From Oribacterium sp. UBA3737 (GTDB taxonomy: Bacteria > Bacillota_A > Clostridia > Lachnospirales > Lachnospiraceae): a DNA stretch of 24,138 bases. The stretch covers positions 1 through 24,138 of the forward strand of contig DFGZ01000011.1 of the NCBI GenBank assembly GCA_002371295.1. Reading direction: 5' to 3'. Below the pieces are notes generated by a model, which saw only the letters and a list, made by a program, of their open reading frames with translations, was not told the DNA's origin and searched no databases. Below are positions 14,056 to 23,169 of the stretch, piece after piece. A program made the translations under genes and the position numbers. Within the stretch, counting starts at the first letter, position 1, and each line of letters starts with the position of its first letter.

Positions 14056-14544
14056 TTGGAAAAATTAGATAAATATCTTACACTTGTCATGCGTTTTCTC
14101 ATGGCAGCAGCCATGTTCGGGCTGCTTGTCTTCGGAACATGGCAGATCTTTACGAGATGGGTTCTGAAAGATCCATCTACTTTTACAGATGAGCTTTTGA
14201 GATATCTCCTCATCTGGGCTTCATTTATCGGTTCAGCATATTGCTTTTACAAGGACCAGCATCTGGCACTTGATCTGGTGACCAAAAAGGCAAAGGGCGG
14301 GTTTAAGCTCCTACTGGATATCTTCATTGAGGCAGCTATCATCTTCTTCGTAGTATATGTTTTCGTTATGGGTGGTGCAAAGCTCCAGGGCAATGCCACT
14401 AACTATTCATCAGTTATGCGTATCCCGTTCAAGACACTGTATGCGATTCTGCCTTTGTCCGGTGTATTTATCATCATTGCAAGAGTACTTAAGTATGCGA
14501 AGATGTTTATGAAGAAAAGTGATAAGAAGGGAGGACAGGAATAA
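14056..14544 (+). CDS. dctQ: TRAP transporter small membrane subunit DctQ
   Basis: A 162-aa membrane protein with four hydrophobic segments (about residues 10-30, 48-65, 86-106, 126-148), the DctQ layout, and the conserved FTDELLRYLLIWASFIG loop-helix. It starts with TTG at 14056 and has AAGGA about nine bases upstream; no ATG is placed properly, since the next one falls at the beginning of helix 1. The stop TAA overlaps the dctM start by one base (TAATG), so the two are coupled. It pairs with DctM to carry solute delivered by DctP with sodium. Confidence 0.9.
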   Translation: MEKLDKYLTLVMRFLMAAAMFGLLVFGTWQIFTRWVLKDPSTFTDELLRYLLIWASFIGSAYCFYKDQHLALDLVTKKAKGGFKLLLDIFIEAAIIFFVVYVFVMGGAKLQGNATNYSSVMRIPFKTLYAILPLSGVFIIIARVLKYAKMFMKKSDKKGGQE

Positions 14545-15863
14545 TGGGTGTTATACAGGCAACAGTCCTTCTGTTCGGTTCTTTCTTCGTGATGCTTCTC
14601 GGAGGTGTTCCCATCTCAGCTGGCATCGGAATTGCCTCTATCATAACAGCTCTTGCGAGCGGAATGGATTTCTCCATATTCAGTCTGACTGCAGCTCAGC
14701 GCTGCTTCTCAGGTGTTGATTCATTCTCACTCCTGGCACTTCCGTTCTTCTCATTGGGCGGCAATATCATGAACAAGGGCGGTATAGCAAAGCGTCTCGT
14801 TCGATTTGCACGTCTCTTCGTTGGAAAGGTTCCGGGATATCTGGCAGCTACAAATGTTCTTGCCAACATGTTCTTCGGAGCTGTATCCGGATCTTCTGTT
14901 GCGGCAGCTTCGGCAATGGGCTCCATAATGGGACCTCTTGAGAAGGATGAAGGATATGATCCTAATTACTCGGCAGCAGTTAATATCTGTTCAGCGCCTA
15001 CAGGAATCCTGATTCCTCCATCCGGACCGCTGATCCTTTATTCCATTACAGCCGGTGGTGTTTCGGTAGCAGCCCTCTTCATGGGTGGTTACATCCCGGG
15101 TATCATGCTTGGTGTTTTCGTGGCAGGAATCGCCATCATCATGGCAAAGAAAATGGGATACAAGTCTTCAACAATCGTAGAGACAGAGTCTCCATTGAAA
15201 GTTGCTTTTGATGCCATCCCTTCACTCCTTGCGGTAATCATCGTTATGGGTGGAATCCTCGCCGGATTCTTCACAGCAACAGAGGCCGGAGTTGTGCTTT
15301 GCCTCTACTGCGGAGTTCTGGGAATAGTTTATAAAGAGCTTCATGCCAAGGAGTTTTATGAGCTTCTTGCGGACACCATGGTAAGCTCTTCAACTATTCT
15401 GTTCCTTATCGCATCAAGTTCCATCATGTCCTACGTTATGTCCTATACAGGAATCCCTGCAGCCATAAGCGCTGGACTCATGAGCATCAGCAGCAACAGA
15501 TATGTGATCCTTTTCATCATGAATCTTTTCCTCCTTGTAATGGGAATGTTTCTGGATCTCACACCTGCTGTTCTGATCTTCACACCGATCTTCCTTCCTA
15601 TAGCAAGGAGCGTAGGAATGAGTGACGTACACTTCGGTGTCATGCTCATCATGAACATGGGTATAGGTTCGGTAACACCTCCTGTAGGTTCCTGCCTCTT
15701 CGTAGGATGCGGAATCGCCAAGGTCGGTATCGAAGGAGTTACAAAGTATATCGTAAAGATGTTCGCAGCCATGGTTGTTGCGCTGCTTCTCGTAACATTT
15801 ATGCCGATATTCACCTTGCTCATTCCTTACCTCTGCGGACTTGTTCCGAGCTTCTGGTGGTAA
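14544..15863 (+). CDS. dctM: TRAP transporter large membrane subunit DctM
   Basis: A 439-aa protein with about a dozen membrane helices and the DctM elements SGSSVAAASAMGSIMGPLEK (about 113-132) and PTGILIPPSGPLILYS, which contain the conserved substrate- and ion-binding loops. It is the translocation subunit of the TRAP transporter and uses the sodium gradient. GGGAGG precedes the start inside the dctQ end. The transcript is followed by a long-loop terminator before the first GH31 gene, which may allow partial readthrough. Confidence 0.95.
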   Translation: MGVIQATVLLFGSFFVMLLGGVPISAGIGIASIITALASGMDFSIFSLTAAQRCFSGVDSFSLLALPFFSLGGNIMNKGGIAKRLVRFARLFVGKVPGYLAATNVLANMFFGAVSGSSVAAASAMGSIMGPLEKDEGYDPNYSAAVNICSAPTGILIPPSGPLILYSITAGGVSVAALFMGGYIPGIMLGVFVAGIAIIMAKKMGYKSSTIVETESPLKVAFDAIPSLLAVIIVMGGILAGFFTATEAGVVLCLYCGVLGIVYKELHAKEFYELLADTMVSSSTILFLIASSSIMSYVMSYTGIPAAISAGLMSISSNRYVILFIMNLFLLVMGMFLDLTPAVLIFTPIFLPIARSVGMSDVHFGVMLIMNMGIGSVTPPVGSCLFVGCGIAKVGIEGVTKYIVKMFAAMVVALLLVTFMPIFTLLIPYLCGLVPSFWW

Positions 15864-15971
15864 GAATAGTCAACAAAGCTGTTAGTTCTTGTCTTAGTCG
15901 TAGTTTTCGGAATCCACATGAGGAATGCGGTGTTTTCACATGTGCGGCAAGAGCATGAATAAGATTTAACG

Positions 15972-16025
15972 TACAGCCTGCATTACGATGTTTTGATGAC
16001 CGGATAAGTGCAGGCTGTATTTTTA
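15972..16025 (+). terminator. intrinsic terminator after dctM
   Basis: Perfect 11-pair stem TACAGCCTGCA (15972-15982) with TGCAGGCTGTA (16009-16019), a 26-base loop, then TTTTT. The first GH31 gene starts only 24 bp later with no promoter of its own between, so this is likely leaky or regulated. Confidence 0.75.
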
Positions 16026-16048
16026 TACCTAAATTTGAAAGGATAGTT

Positions 16049-18544
16049 ATGGAAATCTGCTCAAAAGTCAAAAATACAGAAAAAATTAATGGGGCATATC
16101 TGATCCATACGGATAATGCTGACATAAAGCTTTATTTCCTGAGCGCTGACCTAATCAGGTTAAGAGCTTCTTTTTCCCACGAGTTTCCTGAGGAGTCCTA
16201 TGTCCTGATGAAGACTGCCTGGGAGGACAGACTGGATCCTCTTTTTGAAGGTGAAAGAAAGAGAGTGGAGCCTGTGGAGCCGGAATTCACGGAGAGCGAG
16301 AGTGAGCTTCTTTTCGAGACAGAAAAGCTCAGCTTACATATCGGGAAAGCTCCTATCACTATAGAGCTTAAGGATGCGGAAGGCAGAACACTTTACAGCA
16401 CAGAAAAGCTGAGTCCCTTCACACTGGATTCTAACCGCCGTATCACTAACTATTTCCGTATGAAGGAGGATGACTGTTTCTACGGATTCGGTGAAAAGGT
16501 GGGAGGAATCAACAAAAACAAGACATTCCTTCGCCAGCGTGCGACTGATGCCATGGGCTATGATGCAGAGAAGATGGATACTCTTTACAAGCACATTCCG
16601 TTCTTCATCCGCCTCGACAGAGAAACAAAGCAGGCAGTGGGCGTTTTCTTCCATAACTTCTATGAGTCAGTATTCAACATGGGCTGTGAGAAATCAAACT
16701 ACTGGCCGAGATATGCCTACTGGCAGGCAGATGGCGGAGATATTGACATGTTTCTCCTTGCCGGAGGCACCATCAAAAAGGTTGTAGACCAGTATACAGA
16801 GCTTACAGGACGTCCCGCACTTCTTCCTAAACGTGCCATGGGCTATCAGGGTTCTTCCATGTATTACCCTGAGCTTGAAAAGGACAGTGATGATGCGGTT
16901 CTCGATTTCATTGATACTGTTCATGAGGAGGGATTCCCCATCGACGGATTCCATCTTTCATCCGGCTATACAAGCTATCAGAACAAGCGCTGTGTGTTCA
17001 CCTGGAACAAGGAGAGATTCAAGGACCCCAAGGCATATTTCAAGGCAATGAATGAAAAGGGCGCTCAGAATGTTCCGAATATAAAGCCCGGCATACTTCT
17101 CATGCATCCATATTTCGAGGAGTTCGAGAAGGGTGATGTTTTCGTTAAGGATTCGAATGACCCGAAAAAGACCGCTGTCGGCATGTGGTGGGGCGGCGAA
17201 GGAGCCTTCTGGGACTACACAAAGCCGGAGGCCAGAGAGCTTTGGAAGAAATATATGAAGGAGGCTCTCATAGAAGTCGGTACAAATTCCATCTGGAATG
17301 ATAACTGCGAGTACGACAGCCTCATGGACAAGGATGATATCGTTGATTTCGACGGAAAGGGCGGTACCATCGGACAGCTGAAGCCGGTCATGAGCACACT
17401 TATGTGCAAGCTTTCAAACGATGCTGTAAGAGAGAACGATCCTTCGGCCCGTCCGTATTCGGTGTGCAGATCAGGATGTGCAGGAATTCAGCATTATGCC
17501 CAGACATGGTGCGGGGACAACTACACGAGCTGGAATACACTGAAATACAACATACCAATCATCACCGGTATGGGACTCAGTGGTCAGCCGAACGAGGGTG
17601 CGGATATCGGAGGTTTTGCAGGTCCCGCTCCCGAGGAAGAGCTTTTCGTCCGCTGGGTGCAGCAGGGTATCTTCCAGGCAAGATTCTCCATTCACTCAGC
17701 TTCCAATGACAACACTGTGACAGAGCCCTGGATGTTCCACAATTCAACGGATCTTGTAAGAGATGCAATTCTCCTCCGGTACCGTTTTGCACCGTACCTT
17801 TACTCACTTGAGAAGGAAGCAACACTCACAGGTGCACCTGTGATGAGAGCACTTGTTTATGAGTATCAGAACGATCCGGAGGTATATGAGAACAGTTTTG
17901 ATTTCCTTTTCGGAAGGGATATCCTGGTTGCCAATGTTTTGGAAAAGGGCGCGACCACACGCCGTGTATACCTTCCTGCCGGAAACCGCTGGTATGACTG
18001 GAACGACAGTTTCCGCTGCTACGAGGGGGGACAGACAATCGAGATTCCTGTTGATATGTCATCCATTCCTATGTTCCTGAGAGAGGGGGCCATCGTTCCG
18101 AAGGCAGAGAACCAGCTTATGAGCATGGAGAAGGACAAGGTCACAGATCTTCTTCTCACGGTTGTCCCCGGGGAAGACAGAGAGTACTGCATGTACGAGG
18201 ATGACGGTGTTTCCAATGCTTATGAAAAGGGACAGTACCTTGCAACAAAGATTTCCATGACCGGTAAGAGTGTTGTGAATCTCAGCTTCTCACGGGAGGG
18301 TGATTATGAGGACAGCATCAAAACCGTTAAGGTCGAGATGATAAAGAAGGAAAGAAGCCCGTTCTGGGTAAGTCTTTCCGGAAAGAAGCTTAAGCACTTC
18401 CTGAACCGTCATCAGTTTGATAAGGCAGCTGAGGGCTGGTATTACAGTCAGACCAAGAGGAGCGTGGAAGTGAAGTATGAGAATCCGAAAGAGGATTACC
18501 ATCTTAAGGTTTCTTTTGAGGATTTTGATCTCATTGGGATGTAA
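16049..18544 (+). CDS. GH31 family alpha-glycosidase, copy 1
   Basis: An 831-aa enzyme without a signal peptide, so cytoplasmic. It has an N-terminal beta-sandwich (about 1-240), a (beta/alpha)8 barrel (about 255-600), and C-terminal beta domains (610-831). The retaining nucleophile is Asp418 in SIWNDNCE and the acid/base Asp490 in TWCGDN; GADIGGFAGPAPEEEL and RWVQQGIF follow. In place of the usual DxDxM at the -1 subsite it reads FHLSSGYTS (301-309), and the RNH motif is replaced by FSIHSASNDN (His549 kept). So the glycosidase fold is firm but the sugar is not the usual glucose or xylose case. GAAAGGA precedes the ATG. It probably cleaves what the upstream TRAP system imports, an inference from order only. 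Confidence 0.9.
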   Translation: MEICSKVKNTEKINGAYLIHTDNADIKLYFLSADLIRLRASFSHEFPEESYVLMKTAWEDRLDPLFEGERKRVEPVEPEFTESESELLFETEKLSLHIGKAPITIELKDAEGRTLYSTEKLSPFTLDSNRRITNYFRMKEDDCFYGFGEKVGGINKNKTFLRQRATDAMGYDAEKMDTLYKHIPFFIRLDRETKQAVGVFFHNFYESVFNMGCEKSNYWPRYAYWQADGGDIDMFLLAGGTIKKVVDQYTELTGRPALLPKRAMGYQGSSMYYPELEKDSDDAVLDFIDTVHEEGFPIDGFHLSSGYTSYQNKRCVFTWNKERFKDPKAYFKAMNEKGAQNVPNIKPGILLMHPYFEEFEKGDVFVKDSNDPKKTAVGMWWGGEGAFWDYTKPEARELWKKYMKEALIEVGTNSIWNDNCEYDSLMDKDDIVDFDGKGGTIGQLKPVMSTLMCKLSNDAVRENDPSARPYSVCRSGCAGIQHYAQTWCGDNYTSWNTLKYNIPIITGMGLSGQPNEGADIGGFAGPAPEEELFVRWVQQGIFQARFSIHSASNDNTVTEPWMFHNSTDLVRDAILLRYRFAPYLYSLEKEATLTGAPVMRALVYEYQNDPEVYENSFDFLFGRDILVANVLEKGATTRRVYLPAGNRWYDWNDSFRCYEGGQTIEIPVDMSSIPMFLREGAIVPKAENQLMSMEKDKVTDLLLTVVPGEDREYCMYEDDGVSNAYEKGQYLATKISMTGKSVVNLSFSREGDYEDSIKTVKVEMIKKERSPFWVSLSGKKLKHFLNRHQFDKAAEGWYYSQTKRSVEVKYENPKEDYHLKVSFEDFDLIGM

Positions 18545-18546
18545 GA

Positions 18547-18813
18547 AACTGTTCATCCAATGATATTAAATTCAACAGTACATCCATCAGAACCCGGGCG
18601 CTTCGGCAGAAAAATCTGTAAGCGCCCCCTAAGAAGCAGTAATCCTTGGTCAATCGCCAAGTTTTCTTTATGAAAACTCCGGCGTTGACCAAGGAGTCAA
18701 GGAAAAAAGAATAACTGCTTCTAAAGGGTGCGCTTACGATTTTTAAATGCCTCAGCTTAAGGGTTCGTGATGGTTGTACTGTTGAATAATCTCATTACAT
18801 TGGCTGAACAGTT
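18547..18813. repeat. giant imperfect inverted repeat filling the GH31 intergenic region
   Basis: Nearly the whole gap between the two GH31 genes folds back on itself. Nested exact pairs from outside in: AACTGTTCA (18547) with TGAACAGTT (18805-18813); CCAATG with CATTGG; ATTCAACAGTACA (18570-18582) with TGTACTGTTGAAT (18775-18787); CCATCA with TGATGG; AACCC with GGGTT; GTAAGCGC (18618) with GCGCTTAC (18730); GAAGCAGT with ACTGCTTC; TCCTTGGTCAA (18643) with TTGACCAAGGA (18685); CGCC with GGCG; AGTTTTC (18660) with GAAAACT (18672) around TTTAT. Arms are about 120 and 142 bases. It begins a few bases after one stop codon and ends just before the next ribosome site. It could be an mRNA processing or stability element, a cruciform, or a palindromic MITE. 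Confidence 0.9.
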
Positions 18814-18827
18814 ACAAGGAGAAAAAA

Positions 18828-21341
18828 ATGCTTTTAAAACAATTTGAATCAATAGAAAAAACAGCCAACGGCTACATCATCCACGGTGATGCAGCGGATG
18901 TGATGCTCGTTTTTATGACTTCGGATCTCATCAGAATCAGAGTTTCTTTTGACCGTCAGTTTCCGGAGAGATCCTATACACTTGTAACCACTGCCTGGGA
19001 AGATGCCATGGATGAGCTTCTTTCCGGAGAGAGAAAGCGGATAACGGCTCTTGATGTTCCTTTTGAAGAAAAGGATAAGGAGCTTGTATTCAGGACAGAG
19101 ACTCTGGAGCTCCATCTTCTTAAGAAGCCATTTTCCTTCCGTCTCTACACAAGGGAAGGAAAGCTGATTTATTCAGATCTTGCTGAGAGAGCCTTTGAGA
19201 AGGACCAGCTGGGAAGGCTTTATCATTACAATAAGATGGACAGGGAGAAGGACCACTTCTATGGCTTCGGCGAGAAGACAGGTCACCTCGACAAGAAGGG
19301 AAGACGTCTCAGGATGTCTCCGAAGGATGCCATCGGTCATGATCCGGAGAAGGGGGACCCGATGTACAAGCACATCCCCTTTTACATCAGAGTGAATGAG
19401 GATAATCTTCATGCTCTCGGTCTTTTCTATCACAATTCCTATGACTGTCTCTTCGATATGGGAGAGGAGATTTCCGGTTACTGGGACCGCTACAGCTATT
19501 ACCAGACTGACGGCGGAGATATCGATCTTTTCCTGATGAACGGTCCTTCCATGGCCAATGTCCTCGACCTCTACACCAGACTCACAGGCCGCATGGCTAT
19601 GCCTACCAAGCAGTCACTGGGCTACTGTGCTTCTACCATGTACTATGCCGAGCTGGAGAAGGATTGTGACCAGGAGATCTACAAGGTCATCGACAAGCAT
19701 GAGAAGGAGGACATCCCCATCGACAACTTCTGGCTGGCAAGCGGATATTCAAGCGGAGAAGAGGATAATCTCAGATATGTTTTCAACTGGAACAGAAGAA
19801 GATTCCCTGAGCCGGAGAAGTTCTTCGAAGAAATGAACCGCAGAGGAATAAATGTAATCCCTAACCTGAAGCCGGGAATACTTAAGCATCACCCTTACAT
19901 CGAGTACTTCGAGAAGGAGAATGCCTTTATCAAGACTCCTGACGGAAAAGCTGATTATTACGGACGCTGGTGGGGCGGTGAAGGCCGGTTCATAGATTTT
20001 ACAAGTGTTCAGGGACGTAATGCCTGGAAGAAGCTGCTGGAGGAAAACATTTTAAGAAAGGGCACCAAGACAGTTTGGAACGATAACTGCGAGATGGACG
20101 GTGTAGAGGACAGGGATGCTTACTGCGACAGAGAAGGCCTCGGCGGAACCATGGCAGAGCTTAAGATCCTGCACTCGAACCTCATGGCTTTCCTCGGTAA
20201 GCAGGCAATAGCAGATGTATATCCCGGTGAGAGACCTTACATCATTAACCGTGCGGGTTATGCCGGAATCCAGCGGTACGCACAGGTATGGGGCGGAGAC
20301 AATCTGACAGACTGGCGTACACTTAAGTTTAATGTTGCCACCATCATGGGCATGGGGCTTTCGGGCTGCGCGAACATGGGCTGTGATATCGGAGGCTTTG
20401 CAGGGCCGGCTCCTGAAGCTGAACTTCTTCTCCGCTGGATACAGAACGGTATCTTCCAGCCGAGATTCACCATCAACTCTGCGAACAATGACAACACCGT
20501 GACCCAGCCATGGATGTACGAGGAAAACATTCCTTATGTGAGAGCGGCTTACCATCTTCGCTACAGGATGTTCCCGTATATCTACTCACTTATGGCGGAG
20601 GCCCATGAGGCAGGAATGCCTGTCATGAGACCGCTGTTCCTTGAGTTCCCGGAGGATAAGCGCTGCTACACTGATGAGAGCCTGAGCTTCATGTACGGCA
20701 GCAGTATCCTTGTTGCCAATGTTCTCGAAAAGGGCGCTGTGACAAGAAAGCTTTACCTTCCAAAGGGCGCTGTCTGGTATGACATGAACGACAACCTAAA
20801 GGCTTATGAGGGCGGACAGGAAATAGAGATTCCTGTTGATGCATCATCCATTCCGATGTTCCTGAGAGGAAACGGTATCTTCACAACAACTGAGGATGTT
20901 AAGCATATCCTGAGAGATACCATGAAGCATCTCGACATACTTGTAGGAGGAGAGTCTGATGCCGCATTCACACTTTATGACGATGACGGACATACAGAGG
21001 ATTTCGAGAAGGGGATCTTTGCAAAGACCGAAATCACAGTGAAGGCCGGAGACAGAACGAAGATAAGCTTCAGGAAAGAGGGAGAGTATCCTTCAAGCCT
21101 TGAGACCATGATGATAAAGCTTGTCAGCAAGGAAAAGGGCGCATACTGGGCAACTCTCGACGGAGAGAAGATCCCGCGTTTCATCATCCGTGATGCCTAT
21201 GACGCCGCAGAGTCCGGCTGGTACTACAACATGTCAGACCGTACCATCTGGGTGAAATTCCCGGTACCAAAGAAGGATGACTTTGAGGTGGTTATCTCCA
21301 AGGAGAAGTTCGACCTCATCGGAATGACCGAAGACGAATAA
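18828..21341 (+). CDS. GH31 family alpha-glycosidase, copy 2
   Basis: An 837-aa paralogue of the preceding gene, collinear over its full length and also without a signal peptide. Nucleophile Asp419 sits in TVWNDNCE and acid/base Asp491 in VWGGDN. It shares the altered -1 subsite motif (FWLASGYSS, 301-309). It differs from copy 1 at a likely active-site position: FTINSANNDN, with Asn550 where copy 1 has His549. The two probably act on related but different linkages or sugars. AAGGAG at 18817-18822 precedes the ATG. It is likely cotranscribed with copy 1 through the giant hairpin and ends at a bidirectional terminator. Confidence 0.9.
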   Translation: MLLKQFESIEKTANGYIIHGDAADVMLVFMTSDLIRIRVSFDRQFPERSYTLVTTAWEDAMDELLSGERKRITALDVPFEEKDKELVFRTETLELHLLKKPFSFRLYTREGKLIYSDLAERAFEKDQLGRLYHYNKMDREKDHFYGFGEKTGHLDKKGRRLRMSPKDAIGHDPEKGDPMYKHIPFYIRVNEDNLHALGLFYHNSYDCLFDMGEEISGYWDRYSYYQTDGGDIDLFLMNGPSMANVLDLYTRLTGRMAMPTKQSLGYCASTMYYAELEKDCDQEIYKVIDKHEKEDIPIDNFWLASGYSSGEEDNLRYVFNWNRRRFPEPEKFFEEMNRRGINVIPNLKPGILKHHPYIEYFEKENAFIKTPDGKADYYGRWWGGEGRFIDFTSVQGRNAWKKLLEENILRKGTKTVWNDNCEMDGVEDRDAYCDREGLGGTMAELKILHSNLMAFLGKQAIADVYPGERPYIINRAGYAGIQRYAQVWGGDNLTDWRTLKFNVATIMGMGLSGCANMGCDIGGFAGPAPEAELLLRWIQNGIFQPRFTINSANNDNTVTQPWMYEENIPYVRAAYHLRYRMFPYIYSLMAEAHEAGMPVMRPLFLEFPEDKRCYTDESLSFMYGSSILVANVLEKGAVTRKLYLPKGAVWYDMNDNLKAYEGGQEIEIPVDASSIPMFLRGNGIFTTTEDVKHILRDTMKHLDILVGGESDAAFTLYDDDGHTEDFEKGIFAKTEITVKAGDRTKISFRKEGEYPSSLETMMIKLVSKEKGAYWATLDGEKIPRFIIRDAYDAAESGWYYNMSDRTIWVKFPVPKKDDFEVVISKEKFDLIGMTEDE

Positions 21342-21425
21342 TATAGTTTGAGTGTTATGAAACCCATTTTCAAATATTGACTGTACAAAGGACGAAGATA
21401 GGTTTCATTGATATCAAAGTAAAAC

Positions 21426-21473
21426 AAAAAGTCCAATCATCTTGAAAAGCTTTGAGATAATTGGACTTTTTTT
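21426..21473. terminator. bidirectional intrinsic terminator
   Basis: AAAAAGTCCAAT (21426-21437) pairs with ATTGGACTTTTT (21460-21471), with further ATCT/AGAT pairing inside, flanked by A and T runs on both sides. It separates the second GH31 gene from the convergent HipA-like gene. A second inverted repeat, TGAAACC/GGTTTCA, lies just upstream (about 21359-21410). Confidence 0.85.
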
Positions 21474-21537
21474 AAGTGCAAGTTTATGATGATTTCAATA
21501 CATCGAAAAATAACATTATTATTGAAATTTTATTGTT

Positions 21538-22737
21538 TTACCTGAAAGTTTTCCACAGGTCTTTACCATCCTGGAAAGCCGAGAGCATAGATAGTTTTTT
21601 ATCATAGAGCTCTTTCAATTTTGGGATACGGATCTGCCGTTCATAGAGATCTTTAGTATAAATGTCGAAGTCCATCAGAGCTTTATTTATATCTACAGTT
21701 TTTCTGTTTTGAACGTAAGAAAGTAATTTACTTTCACGTTCCACAAATGAGTGAGTTTTGATTTCATCAATTCGTATTTTATACATCTGATCATAAGGAA
21801 TGTTATAGAACATGGAATTACCGGAATCATATATGGGCGCAAAGCCTAATAACTCCAAGGTATCAGGGTTTCGCAAGATGGCTATATTATTCATATGTCT
21901 GTCAGTATTAGACAGTAGATAATCAGTCATTATTTCGTAGTCCATGAATCTTGTAAAATACTCTTCTGACATACCTAATTTAAGACAAACTTTTTTCAAT
22001 GGGAAATAAAACGATTCGTTTTGACGTATCTTTACGGTTTGCAGCAGTTCCCAGGCGCTGATACTTTCGATGTTTTCGCTGCAGTAATCGTAGGACAAGC
22101 AGCCAATTCCATCTATGTCACCCTCAACTTTAAGCAGGGTAAGAGAATATTCGGTAAAATTATCGAATCCCTGCTGCATGTGAAGAGTGGTGGCGAATAG
22201 TTCATTCAGGCTTTGCTGGTAAGACTGGCCATAGTTACCCTTGATCATATAACGTTTTCCGGTGCTGTCTATACACCATTTCTTTTGAAGTTCACCTTGA
22301 GAGGTAGCAAATTTGAATTTTGTTTCCTTTCTAATGTCTATAAGATGATCTTTGTTTATGGTCAATTCGCCGAATGTATCAACAAAATCATTTGTAAAAA
22401 GATTTACATCCTTCCATAATAAGTCTTCACCACGAGGTTTAATCCAATAGCAGTCAGACAGACTGAGTGCAAGATTATCGACCAAGGCACTGTTTGTTGA
22501 AGAATATCCAAGACGCTGCAGAGCAGACCTGGCACCATTACGGGTTTTAGGAATGGCCCGGTCTTTCCACCAATCATGGAATTTTATTTCATTCATTTGT
22601 CCGCCCAATGGGAAATGTTCCCATGCATCTGAGTTTTTTCTGTATTTTCCCAGAGATCCGTCATCAGATATTTCCATAAGGCATACCGGGATGTCTTTAT
22701 GCATGAGATAGTATTCTTTTACATTTTTTTTTGCCAT
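21538..22737 (-). CDS. HipA-like serine/threonine kinase toxin
   Basis: A 399-aa protein with HipA-kinase landmarks: NSALVDNLALSLSDCYWIKP near residue 80-100, the nucleotide-binding Lys in KRYMIKGNYGQS, the catalytic NTDRHMNNIAIL, and the metal-binding Asp in APIYDSGNSMF. HipA kinases phosphorylate targets such as glutamyl-tRNA synthetase and cause growth arrest; this divergent member's target is unknown. A longer frame runs back to 22953 inside the antitoxin gene, but MAKKNVKEYYLM at 22737 lies seven bases after the antitoxin stop and follows a GGAG site, so it is chosen. It is the second gene of a two-gene toxin-antitoxin operon. It could alternatively be a non-toxic HipA-domain regulator. 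Confidence 0.8.
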   Translation of the reverse strand: MAKKNVKEYYLMHKDIPVCLMEISDDGSLGKYRKNSDAWEHFPLGGQMNEIKFHDWWKDRAIPKTRNGARSALQRLGYSSTNSALVDNLALSLSDCYWIKPRGEDLLWKDVNLFTNDFVDTFGELTINKDHLIDIRKETKFKFATSQGELQKKWCIDSTGKRYMIKGNYGQSYQQSLNELFATTLHMQQGFDNFTEYSLTLLKVEGDIDGIGCLSYDYCSENIESISAWELLQTVKIRQNESFYFPLKKVCLKLGMSEEYFTRFMDYEIMTDYLLSNTDRHMNNIAILRNPDTLELLGFAPIYDSGNSMFYNIPYDQMYKIRIDEIKTHSFVERESKLLSYVQNRKTVDINKALMDFDIYTKDLYERQIRIPKLKELYDKKLSMLSAFQDGKDLWKTFR

Positions 22738-22744
22738 GATTCTG

Positions 22745-23149
22745 TTAACTCCAAATAATGTTTTCGTCCTTATCCCATCTGCAATCCTGTTCGAACTTCT
22801 CTTTAATCTCATAGAATGATTCAAATAAGTCGGCAACGTAAAGAGGAAGATTTTCAGGTTTGACATTTTCGATATCGAATTTGACCTGAATCGAGTTACC
22901 GACAGAATCATACAGGATTCCGGAACTTTCTTCATAAAAGTAGGTTGTTCCATCTTTGGTGATGATTTTTTTCATAATATCTTTTGCTGATGGAAGCAAC
23001 ATGGAAATCATCTTAATGATATAAGGTGCCGGCCTGGATTCCCCCTGTTCCCACTTACGGAGTGTGCTGACTGGAATATTAAAATAATCAGCAAATTGCG
23101 TCTGAGAAAGGCCGGATTTGTTTCTGTATTCTTTAATATTTATGCTCAT
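22745..23149 (-). CDS. XRE-family HTH antitoxin, HipB-like
   Basis: A 134-aa protein. Residues 3-55 are a Cro/C1-type helix-turn-helix (GLSQTQFADYFNIPVSTLRKWEQG), and residues 60-134 an acidic dimer/toxin-binding region. It starts after an AAGGA site and is followed seven bases later by the HipA-like gene, the usual antitoxin-first order. A palindromic operator overlaps its promoter, which supports autorepression. It is longer than E. coli HipB because of the added C-terminal domain. Confidence 0.85.
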   Translation of the reverse strand: MSINIKEYRNKSGLSQTQFADYFNIPVSTLRKWEQGESRPAPYIIKMISMLLPSAKDIMKKIITKDGTTYFYEESSGILYDSVGNSIQVKFDIENVKPENLPLYVADLFESFYEIKEKFEQDCRWDKDENIIWS

Positions 23150-23169
23150 TTTGATCCTTCATATAATAA

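Noticed and set aside
22738..22953. Longer N-terminus of the HipA-like protein
   Set aside because: It would lie wholly over the antitoxin gene in another frame; the ATG at 22737 right after the antitoxin stop is the normal operon arrangement.
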